A DNA stretch of 64,000 nucleotides from Burkholderia gladioli (lineage in GTDB: Bacteria; Pseudomonadota; Gammaproteobacteria; Burkholderiales; Burkholderiaceae): contig NZ_CP009323.1 of the NCBI RefSeq assembly GCF_000959725.1, positions 2,418,001 through 2,482,000 on the forward strand, given 5' to 3'. Positions 57,792-64,000 of this stretch are shown piece after piece; within the stretch, counting starts at the first letter, position 1, and each line of letters opens with the position of its first letter. Below the pieces are notes generated by a model. The model searched no databases. It was not told the DNA's origin and saw only the letters and a program-made list of their open reading frames with translations. Both the position numbers and the translations under genes were made by a program.

Positions 57792-58112
57792 ATGATTCGC
57801 ATTGCTGCCCGTTATCTGGTTCCGCTCGCGCTGGCCCTGACGGCATTCGGCACCACCGTCGCGCCGCTCACGGCGAGCGCCGCGGAAGTCGTGATCGTCG
57901 CGCCGAGCGCGCCGCCGCCGGTGCGCTACGAAGTGGTGCCGGCGCCGCGCGTTGGTTATGTCTGGGATCGTGGCCACTGGAACTGGGAACATGGCCGCTA
58001 TGTCTGGATCGGCGGCCACTGGGAGGCCGAGCGGGTCGGTCTGCATTGGGCGCCGGGCCACTGGGCACCGCGCGGCCCGAACTGGGTCTGGGTGCGCGGC
58101 CACTGGGCCTGA
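57792..58112 (+). CDS. YXWGXW repeat-containing secreted protein
   Basis: 106 residues with a Sec signal peptide (cleavage after S-A-A, about residue 31) and an AAGGAGG ribosome site. The mature part holds the tandem motif [YH]-x-W-x-x-G-H-W about five times (Y-V-W-D-R-G-H-W, Y-V-W-I-G-G-H-W, L-H-W-A-P-G-H-W, W-V-R-G-H-W), which defines the YXWGXW family. The role is unknown; the aromatic and histidine pattern suggests envelope surface packing. A 36-residue lipoprotein gene follows 15 bases later and is probably co-transcribed. Confidence 0.85.
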   Translation: MIRIAARYLVPLALALTAFGTTVAPLTASAAEVVIVAPSAPPPVRYEVVPAPRVGYVWDRGHWNWEHGRYVWIGGHWEAERVGLHWAPGHWAPRGPNWVWVRGHWA

Positions 58113-58127
58113 TGCGGGAGCACGAGC

Positions 58128-58238
58128 ATGAAACGAACCCTGTTCGTCGTCGCGCTCGCGGCGATCGTGCTGGCCGGCTGCGTGGTCGTGCCGGCCCGGC
58201 CCGTGTACTACCATCCGGCGCGCGTCGTCGTGTATTGA
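58128..58238 (+). CDS. Very small lipoprotein (36 residues)
   Basis: A short gene with GGGAG ahead of the ATG. It encodes a signal peptide with a clear lipobox L-A-G-C (cysteine at residue 18), followed by only 18 mature residues (V-V-V-P-A-R-P-V-Y-Y-H-P-A-R-V-V-V-Y). Tiny lipoproteins of this layout (V-V-V-P-x-R-x-x-Y) are common next to YXWGXW genes. Function unknown. Confidence 0.7.
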   Translation: MKRTLFVVALAAIVLAGCVVVPARPVYYHPARVVVY

Positions 58239-58251
58239 CGCGGCCGGCGTG

Positions 58252-59835
58252 TCAGCGCGGCGGCGGCTCGTCCGCCTCGCGCGGCGCGGCCGGGGGCGAG
58301 GCGCTCCGCGCCGCTTCCGCCTCGACTTTGTCGTCTGGTGCCGATGCTTCGTCATCCTTGCTTTTGGGCTGCGCGTCGTGCTCCGCCGACGCCTCGTGCG
58401 GTGCGCCGGCGTGGGCATCGCGCAGCCGACGCAGCGGATCGGCCGGCGACGCTTCGGCATCCTCGGCATTGGTCAGGCGGTCGTCGTCGTGCGCGGCGGG
58501 CGCCGGCTTTTCCGCGCTCGTGGCGGTTGCCGGCGGCGCGGTCGGATGCAGGTAGCGATGCGCGAGCGCTTCGTAGAGCGGCGGCACGAACAGCCGCGAG
58601 ACGCGGCTCGAGATCAGCGCGGTGGCCATCAGCGAGATCACCAGCGCATGGCCGTTGATCATCTCCATCACGATCACGAAGGAGGTGATCGGTGACTGCG
58701 TGACGGCAGCCAGGTAGCCGACCATCGCCAGCGCGATCAGCAGCGCCAGCGGCATGTCGCCGAACACCAGGTGCAGCAGGTTGCCGAAGCCGGCGCCGAT
58801 CGACAGCGAGGGCGCGAAGATCCCCCCGGGGATGCCGGGCAGGTAGGACGCGACCATCGAGATCATCTTGGTGACCGGGTAGAACAGCGAGAGCTGGCTG
58901 TGGCCGTCGAGCAGGCCGCGCGCCTCGGCGTAGCCGCTGCCGAAGGTGGTGCCGCCGGACAGCAGGCCCACCACCGCGATCACCAGCCCGCACAGCGCCG
59001 CGAACATCACGGGCCGGCCGCGATACATCGCCAGCAGGCGGGCCGGCAGCCAGCGCCCGGTGTTCAGCAGCAGCCAGACGAACAGGCCACCGGCGATGCC
59101 GGTGAGCACGGCCGTGGCCAGCACGGCGAGCGCGACCAGGCGCGAGAACTGCGTGCCGGCGTCGATGGTGCCGAAATAGGTGTAGTTGCCGTTCATGCCG
59201 AGCGCGATCACGCCGGCGATGATGATGGCCGTGATCAGCACGCCGCTGGCGCGCGCGGAGAAGCTGCGCGTGAGCTCCTCGATGGCGAACACGATGCCGG
59301 CCAGCGGCGTGTTGAAGGCGGCCGACAGCCCGGCCGCGGCGCCGGCCAGCACCAGTTGGCGCTCGATCAGGGCGTTCGAGCGCGGGTAGAAGCGGCGCAG
59401 GTTGAACATCAGCGCGGCGCCGATCTGCACGGTCGGCCCCTCGCGGCCGATGGTGAAGCCGCCCAGGATGCCGAGCAGCGAGATCAGCACCTTGCCGAAC
59501 AGGATGCGCAGCGTGAGCAGGCGCGAGCCGAAGGCGGCGGGGCTGGCCTGCAGGGTGGCGATCACCTGCGGGATGCCGCTGCCCTCGGCGCCGCGGAAGA
59601 AGCGGCGGGTGAGCCAGACCGAGGCGGCTGCCACCGCCGGCGTGAGGATCAGCGGCAGCCAGGCGTGCTCGTGCTGCAGCGAGCGGAAGCTGTTGTAGCC
59701 CCAGTCGATCAGGCGCGCATAGAGCACGGCCACGATGCCGACCACGATCGCCCCGAGCCAGAACACTCCGTACAGGCGCCACAGCCGCAGGGAGCGGCGC
59801 GGCAAGGTCTGGAGAAAGGCGGTGGTTCGCGACAT
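58252..59835 (-). CDS. Clc family chloride channel or H+/Cl- exchanger
   Basis: 527 residues from the ATG at 59835. The Clc selectivity motifs are present: G-S-G-I-P (residues about 89-93), G-R-E-G-P-T-V-Q (about 130-137, with the gating glutamate) and G-I-P-G-G-I-F-A-P (about 330-338). Twelve or more hydrophobic helices run to about 430. The C-terminal 90 residues are a charged, alanine-rich tail without CBS domains. The gating glutamate supports proton-coupled exchange, as in E. coli ClcA. It converges with the small lipoprotein gene. Confidence 0.92.
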   Translation of the reverse strand: MSRTTAFLQTLPRRSLRLWRLYGVFWLGAIVVGIVAVLYARLIDWGYNSFRSLQHEHAWLPLILTPAVAAASVWLTRRFFRGAEGSGIPQVIATLQASPAAFGSRLLTLRILFGKVLISLLGILGGFTIGREGPTVQIGAALMFNLRRFYPRSNALIERQLVLAGAAAGLSAAFNTPLAGIVFAIEELTRSFSARASGVLITAIIIAGVIALGMNGNYTYFGTIDAGTQFSRLVALAVLATAVLTGIAGGLFVWLLLNTGRWLPARLLAMYRGRPVMFAALCGLVIAVVGLLSGGTTFGSGYAEARGLLDGHSQLSLFYPVTKMISMVASYLPGIPGGIFAPSLSIGAGFGNLLHLVFGDMPLALLIALAMVGYLAAVTQSPITSFVIVMEMINGHALVISLMATALISSRVSRLFVPPLYEALAHRYLHPTAPPATATSAEKPAPAAHDDDRLTNAEDAEASPADPLRRLRDAHAGAPHEASAEHDAQPKSKDDEASAPDDKVEAEAARSASPPAAPREADEPPPR

Positions 59836-60103
59836 GGCTGCGGGCGGGGGCAAAGGGAGAATTATACGGAGGTCGCCGGCAGGCGCAGCCGGGTCAATCC
59901 ATAAGGGTACCGGCTCGGAGGGGGCGTCGGCGCACTGTCGGCGAATCGAAAGCCGGCGGGCGACAGGCAATTGCGCCAGGCCCCGGGGCGGGCGGCGAGC
60001 GCGGTGGACGGCGCGGGAGGTGGGGCGCGGCAAGGCTTGCCCGAAGGCGGCGCGCCCGCGCCCGAGGGGCTGCCTGCCGCCGCGGGCAGGCAGCGTGCCC
60101 GGC

Positions 60104-61414
60104 TTACATCAGCCGCGTATCGCGCGTCTCGCGCATCAGCAGCACGCCGATCACGCTGATCGCCGCGGCCACCGACACGTAGCCGCCGACCCACGACAGG
60201 CCGCCGCGCGCGGCCAGCAGTTGCGCGATGTACGGCGCGATTGAGGCACCGAGGATGCCGCCGAGGTTGTAGGCGACGCCGGCGCCCGTGTAGCGGACAT
60301 TGGTCGGGAACAGCTCGGGCAGCAGCGCGCCCATCGGCGCGAAGGTCACGCCCATCAGGAACAGCTCGATGATCAGGTAGAGCGCTACCAGGGGCATCGA
60401 ACCGCTGCCGAGCAGCGGGGCCATCGTGAAGCCCGACAGCAGGGCCAGCAGGCCGCCGACGATCAACACCGGCTTGCGGCCGTAGCGGTCGGCCGCCCAG
60501 GCCGAGATCGGCGTGGCGATCGCCATGAACACCACGGCGATGCAGAGCAGACCGAGGAAGTCGGGGCGCGCGATATGCAGGGTGCCGACGCCGTAGGACA
60601 GCGAGAACACCGTCGAGATGTAGAACAGCGTGTAGCAGACCACCATCGACAGCGCGCCGAGCAAGGTCGGCGCCCAGTGCTGCGTGACGAGGGTGACCAC
60701 CGGCACGCGCACGCGCTCGTTGCGCTCGATGGCGGCCTGGAAGGCGGGCGTCTCGGCGATCTTCAGACGCACGTAGAGGCCGACCGCCACCAGCGCCGCG
60801 CTGACCAGGAACGGCACGCGCCAGCCCCAACTGCGGAACTGCTCGTCGGACAGGCCGATCGCGAGCGCGAAGAACAGGCCGTTGGACATCAGGAAGCCGA
60901 TCGAGGGGCCCAGTTGCGGGAACATGCCGAACCAGCCGCGCTTGCCGGCCGGCGCGTGCTCGGTGGCGAGCAGCGCCGCGCCGCCCCATTCGCCGCCCAG
61001 GCCGATGCCCTGGCCGAAGCGCAGCACGCAGAGCAGCACCGGGGCCAGCGCGCCGATCGAATCGTAGGCAGGCACGAAGCCGATCGCGGTGGTCGAGACG
61101 CCCATCACCAGCAGCGAGGCGACCAGGGTCGACTTGCGGCCGAAGCGGTCGCCGAAATGGCCGAACAGGAAGGAGCCGATCGGGCGCGCGATGAAGGCGA
61201 TGCCGAAGGTGACGAAGGCCGACAGCGCCTGCGCGGTGGCCGAGCCGTGCGGGAAGAACACCGGGCCGATCACGAGCGCGGCGGCGGTGGCGTAGACGTA
61301 GAAATCGTAGAACTCGATCGCGGTGCCGATGAAGCTGGCGAACACGATGCGGCGCTGGCTGACGGGGCTCGCGCCATTCGACGCGTCGCTGACGGCCGGT
61401 GAGGTAGAGGACAT
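60104..61414 (-). CDS. MFS transporter, metabolite:H+ symporter (MHS) family
   Basis: 436 residues. MHS signatures: G-T-A-I-E-F-Y-D-F-Y-V-Y at about 30-41, F-G-H-F-G-D-R-F-G-R-K (about 83-93) and L-R-F-G-Q-G-I-G-L-G-G-E-W-G-G-A (about 130-145). The group includes ShiA, ProP and citrate or ketoglutarate carriers; the N-terminal F-Y-D-F-Y motif is closest to ShiA/YdfJ-like proteins. The substrate is an organic acid or osmolyte, not identified. Confidence 0.88.
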   Translation of the reverse strand: MSSTSPAVSDASNGASPVSQRRIVFASFIGTAIEFYDFYVYATAAALVIGPVFFPHGSATAQALSAFVTFGIAFIARPIGSFLFGHFGDRFGRKSTLVASLLVMGVSTTAIGFVPAYDSIGALAPVLLCVLRFGQGIGLGGEWGGAALLATEHAPAGKRGWFGMFPQLGPSIGFLMSNGLFFALAIGLSDEQFRSWGWRVPFLVSAALVAVGLYVRLKIAETPAFQAAIERNERVRVPVVTLVTQHWAPTLLGALSMVVCYTLFYISTVFSLSYGVGTLHIARPDFLGLLCIAVVFMAIATPISAWAADRYGRKPVLIVGGLLALLSGFTMAPLLGSGSMPLVALYLIIELFLMGVTFAPMGALLPELFPTNVRYTGAGVAYNLGGILGASIAPYIAQLLAARGGLSWVGGYVSVAAAISVIGVLLMRETRDTRLM

Positions 61415-61819
61415 GTTGGTTCCGTGGTGCGGGTTCGAACGGCGCGAGGGGCGTGCCGGACGGAGGATCGATTCGGGTTGGGGTTCCTGCCGCGCCGGGG
61501 CATCCGGCGGCGCGGGCGCCGGCTCGTGGTGCCGGCGATGTCTAGGGCGGGTCGCGCGCGTCGCGCGAGCGCAGGCCTGTCTGGCTCGCGAGTCGTACCG
61601 GCCGGGTAGGCGGGCCGTGGCGAGGTGTCCTGAAGAAGGACGGGGCGGGTTGGCCGCGATTATAGCAAGCGGCCGGGCGGCGTTTCGGCCGCCGGCGCTG
61701 CGTCGTGCGTGGATCCGAAGCGGGCGCGCCGTGGCCGGGCAGCGCGTTGCCGCGGCGCTGGCCGCGCTTGGCAGACCGAAGCAATCCGCGCCGGCACGCG
61801 CGTGCGGTCGGCACGCGTT
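61415..61819. other. 405-base gap upstream of the MHS transporter
   Basis: No frame here has a ribosome site or a recognisable product. The segment is very G+C-rich and must carry the promoter of the MHS transporter gene on the minus strand; no box pair stands out. Confidence 0.3.
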
Positions 61820-62326
61820 TCACTCGATGGTTTGCGCCTGCTGCTGCGCGCGGGTGCGGAGCTGGAACTGGCCGTTGTCGTTGAACAGCCAGCTTTCCAT
61901 CATCTCCACCTGGCCGCGGCCGTTCAGCAGGCCGGCGGGCGGACGCGGCAGCGGAGCGGCTCGGCGCAGCGACTGCAGGGCGATGGCCTCGGCGTCGTCG
62001 TCGCCGTTGCTGCGGTAGACCGAGGACTGCGCGAGCCGCCCGTCTCGATCGACGGTGAAGGACACGACGACCAGCGAGCGCAGCATCGCCTGCGGCGTGC
62101 CGTGCAGCACGCGCGCGGCGTTGGCGTCCAGGATCCGCTGGGCGACCGCGTCGCGATACTGGGCCTGGGTCGCGGCGCCGGCGCCCGGCCCCGGCGAGAG
62201 CACCAGGGCGCGCTGCGGCAGGGTGACGGTGCAGGCGGCCAGCAGCAGGGCGCCGGCGAGCGCGGCGATCCTGCCGCTGAGGCGGGCGATGCTGCCGGGC
62301 GAGGCGGGAGGGAGCAGGGTGGACAT
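61820..62326 (-). CDS. TonB C-terminal-like lipoprotein
   Basis: 168 residues from the ATG at 62326. The signal peptide ends in the lipobox L-A-A-C (cysteine about 32). The mature domain has the TonB/TolA C-terminal pattern (Y-R-D-A-V-A-Q-R-I-L-D-A-N; L-V-V-V-S-F-T-V-D-R-D-G-R-L-A-Q-S-S-V; A-L-Q-S-L-R-R-A-A-P-L-P). Lipid-anchored TonB-C proteins occur in Burkholderia without assigned function; they lack the N-terminal membrane helix and proline spacer of true TonB. It could be outer-membrane located. Confidence 0.75.
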   Translation of the reverse strand: MSTLLPPASPGSIARLSGRIAALAGALLLAACTVTLPQRALVLSPGPGAGAATQAQYRDAVAQRILDANAARVLHGTPQAMLRSLVVVSFTVDRDGRLAQSSVYRSNGDDDAEAIALQSLRRAAPLPRPPAGLLNGRGQVEMMESWLFNDNGQFQLRTRAQQQAQTIE

Positions 62327-62441
62327 GGCGGATGGCTCGGCGGGAGGAGCGATCGGATCTTCTTGAGCATAGGCCTTGCCCGCCCGGAAAACATCGGGAT
62401 AAACGATCCCGTGCCGATGGCGAGCGCCATCGGCAATCCAG

Positions 62442-62867
62442 CTAGGACGGCCCGTGAGCCGGTTTCTTGGCCAGTTTTTCGGCCATCGCCCTGGTGGCCG
62501 CCGTCGCGCAAGTGGCCCGCGCGGCCGGCAGCATCGAGCCGTCGCTCCATTCCTTGCGGGCGGACTTGTCACATGAGGCGTCGCGGGCCTTCTTCCACTT
62601 CGCGATTTTCGACTCAAGGGCCGATTTCCGATCGGGATGCTCGCTGATGCGCTGATCGACGACCTGCTGCAGCTCACGCTCCGCGACGATCTGGTCGCGC
62701 CAGGCGCAAAAATTCATGCTGGTCTGGTTCGAGTCACAGTCCTGCAGGAGTGCCTGGACCTGGCTTGCCGGCAACCCGCTGCGTGCCGCGATCTCGTCGG
62801 CCGGCGACGGCTCGGCGAACGCATTCGTCGCGACGAACAAGGCGAGGACAACAACAGCGCTTTTCAT
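62442..62867 (-). CDS. LprI-like (DUF1311) lysozyme inhibitor, periplasmic
   Basis: 141 residues. A Sec signal peptide (cleavage after A-F-A, about residue 18) sends it to the periplasm. Cysteines C44, C54, C99 and C120 and the spacing D-C-x9-C-A-W match the N-terminal domain of LprI-type lysozyme inhibitors. Its ATG overlaps the stop of the muramidase gene (ATGA at 62864-62867), so the two are translationally coupled. With an unexported muramidase next to it, an immunity protein acting in the periplasm is the natural inference. Confidence 0.75.
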   Translation of the reverse strand: MKSAVVVLALFVATNAFAEPSPADEIAARSGLPASQVQALLQDCDSNQTSMNFCAWRDQIVAERELQQVVDQRISEHPDRKSALESKIAKWKKARDASCDKSARKEWSDGSMLPAARATCATAATRAMAEKLAKKPAHGPS

Positions 62868-63385
62868 CGCGTTCTCTGTTGCGGTTGTGACGCGGCGGGC
62901 TGCTGCGCGAACGGCGCCGATTCGAGGCGCCGGCGATTCACGAGCCCTCGCGATCGGACCGGAGCGAGCCGGCGACCCTGTGCATCGCGTGGATGGATAT
63001 ATACGCGCTGGTTGATGGATGAGACCACGCCCGCGTCGTTGCTCTGATTCGCGGCCCTGAGAGCCGTCTGTGCGCCCGTATTGCCGGCGTTGTATGTGTA
63101 ACTGACCAGTTCGTCGAACTGTGCCTGGGTCAAGTCTCGATTCGATACCGCGCGCCGCACGGCCGCCTCCGCAGTGCTGACTCGAGCCGCCAGTTGCGCA
63201 TTGACCTGTGCGGCCGACACGGGGCGCGCCAGCTCTTGCGGCGTGCATGGTCCGGCGTGAACCAGCGTACCGACGCCGTAGGTGCAATTGTTAGCCTGAT
63301 CGTTGTAGTAGGCCATGATCGCGTTCTCGCGCTGGCGTAGCGCTGCCCAGCCTGCCTGGCTCAACCGCATGTTTTCGTTTGCCAT
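62864..63385 (-). CDS. GH24 (T4-type) lysozyme-like muramidase without signal peptide
   Basis: 173 residues from the ATG preceded by AGAGGA. The T4 lysozyme catalytic triad spacing is kept: E20 (L-R-Q-R-E-N-A-I), D29 (Y-Y-N-D-Q) and T35 (N-N-C-T-Y-G-V-G), 9 and 6 residues apart. The block D-E-L-V-S-Y-T-Y-N-A-G-N-T (about 87-99) is the conserved helix of phage lysozymes. There is no signal peptide, holin or spanin, and no other phage gene nearby. The downstream gene encodes a periplasmic LprI-like inhibitor in ATGA overlap. This is the arrangement of a type VI effector and its immunity protein, but T6SS genes are absent from the window. Confidence 0.78.
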   Translation of the reverse strand: MANENMRLSQAGWAALRQRENAIMAYYNDQANNCTYGVGTLVHAGPCTPQELARPVSAAQVNAQLAARVSTAEAAVRRAVSNRDLTQAQFDELVSYTYNAGNTGAQTALRAANQSNDAGVVSSINQRVYIHPRDAQGRRLAPVRSRGLVNRRRLESAPFAQQPAASQPQQRTR

Positions 63386-63742
63386 CTGTCGTCCTCTCAA
63401 ACGTAGTGGTCAATCCGCGACTGCCGCGCGGACAACGCACTGTAGCATCGTCGAAAGGGATGTCTAGCCCGACAACGGCAACTGCACCGCGACAAATTAT
63501 TCGAGGTGTAAAAGTGTCTTTGAGATTGCCGGTCAGCGAACAATTCGAACAGATTGCCGGCAAAAGGCGGGAGTAGCGCGGCCGAGGCGGTATGAACCCC
63601 GACATTTCGTGCCTTGAGGGGCAGAAATACGATTTTCGTTTCGAGGAAGGGGAATCGCGCTGCACAAAGCGCGTGTTGCCATATGGGCGGGAGCCACAGC
63701 AAGAATTTTCATCCTTGCTCCATCAGGCTGAGCGGGCATTCC
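63386..63742. other. 357-base AT-richer gap upstream of the muramidase
   Basis: Carries the promoter region of the muramidase gene on the minus strand and the downstream side of tRNA-Ser. It is visibly AT-richer than average. Frames here (for example 63291-63665 minus and 63592-63846 plus) have no ribosome site, and the latter runs through the tRNA, so none is called. Confidence 0.3.
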
Positions 63743-63830
63743 TGGCGGAAGCGGTGAGATTCGAACTCACGGACGGTTGCCCGTCGCCGGTTTTCAAGAC
63801 CGGTGCCTTAAACCACTCGGCCACGCTTCC
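63743..63830 (-). tRNA. tRNA-Ser(TGA)
   Basis: 88 bases with encoded CCA (63743-63745 on the complement). Acceptor GGAAGCG (63830-63824) pairs with CGCTTCC (63753-63747). The anticodon TGA is at 63796-63794 in the loop CTTGAAA; it reads UCA and UCG/UCU by wobble. The long variable arm (CGACGGGCAACCGTC) confirms serine. A TACAAT box lies ten bases upstream of its 5' end (63845-63840). Confidence 0.95.
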
Positions 63831-63915
63831 ACGGCCGGCATTGTAACCGAAATGCCGCTGCCGTCCCCAGCTTTGGGGCGGCATCGTGCGCATCCTGCGT
63901 GGTCGGCCTGCCGGC

Positions 63916-64000
63916 TCAGCCCGCCGCGTCGTCGGCGTCGCGCAGGAACAGCTCCTGCAGGTCGTTGAGGAAGCGCTGGCCCAGCGGCGTCGGTGCGATG
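63916..64000 (-). CDS. hemW: HemW-like radical SAM protein (partial, C-terminal end)
   Basis: Only the last 27 codons and the stop (63916-63918) are inside the window. They read I-A-P-T-P-L-G-Q-R-F-L-N-D-L-Q-E-L-F-L, the C-terminus typical of HemW (formerly called oxygen-independent coproporphyrinogen oxidase-like). HemW is a heme chaperone with a [4Fe-4S] cluster rather than an oxidase. Identification rests on this tail alone. Confidence 0.6.
   Translation of the reverse strand, partial: IAPTPLGQRFLNDLQELFLRDADDAAG

Noticed and set aside
63592..63846. 84-codon plus-strand frame at the right end
   Set aside because: It reads through the tRNA-Ser gene on the opposite strand and is not coding.

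Overview
The window is a G+C-rich chromosomal segment of a betaproteobacterium, almost certainly Burkholderia. The evidence is the codon and base composition, a fused glucokinase/HexR-type regulator, a RibBA whose cyclohydrolase half is degenerate, the Burkholderia-like min, serS, ftsK-lolA-rarA blocks, and family-level resemblance of nearly every protein. A plant-associated species is possible but is not shown by the sequence. Most of the window is core genome, broken by a few accessory segments.

Layout. 1-4400: YggT end, a DUF2520 dehydrogenase-like protein, a small secreted protein, a LysE exporter and ubiD. 4560-6070: a strong promoter with a palindrome, a candidate small RNA, then a membrane lytic transglycosylase. 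6230-9620: an aminotransferase and the ribBA-ribH-nusB operon. 9830-14560: a LysE exporter, a large KAP-type P-loop NTPase (10543-13593) that looks like a one-gene accessory insertion, and a DJ-1/PfpI protein. 15180-19460: an extra tatA paralogue, a Tat-exported bicupin of the oxalate decarboxylase family, an MntH manganese transporter and a LysR regulator. 19825-25600: a lytic transglycosylase fused to a TrbG/VirB9-like domain, two exporters, an HxlR regulator, an acetyltransferase and a deletion scar. 25815-29370: a cytochrome b561/molybdopterin oxidoreductase operon and small proteins.

29489-32573: hemL-ribD-ribE, the second riboflavin cluster. 32774-34707: an EVE-like protein and a Bcr-type exporter. 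34832-43910: a sugar module in which zwf-pgl-glk/hexR on one strand and a glucose-type ABC transporter on the other diverge from a single palindromic operator that supplies the -10 boxes of both promoters. 44027-52420: Smr protein, trxB, ftsK, lolA, rarA, serS and tRNA-Ser(CGA). 52463-55403: a probably variable stretch. 55556-57513: minCDE. 57792-62326: small envelope proteins, a Clc channel, an MHS transporter and a TonB-C lipoprotein. 62442-63385: an overlapping GH24 muramidase and LprI-like inhibitor, arranged like an interbacterial effector/immunity pair. The window ends with tRNA-Ser(TGA) and the 3' end of hemW.

Best candidates for something undescribed are the macro-like/ClpN-like/KAP protein, the muramidase/LprI pair, the candidate sRNA at 4609-4745, and the divergent promoter pair built on one palindrome.
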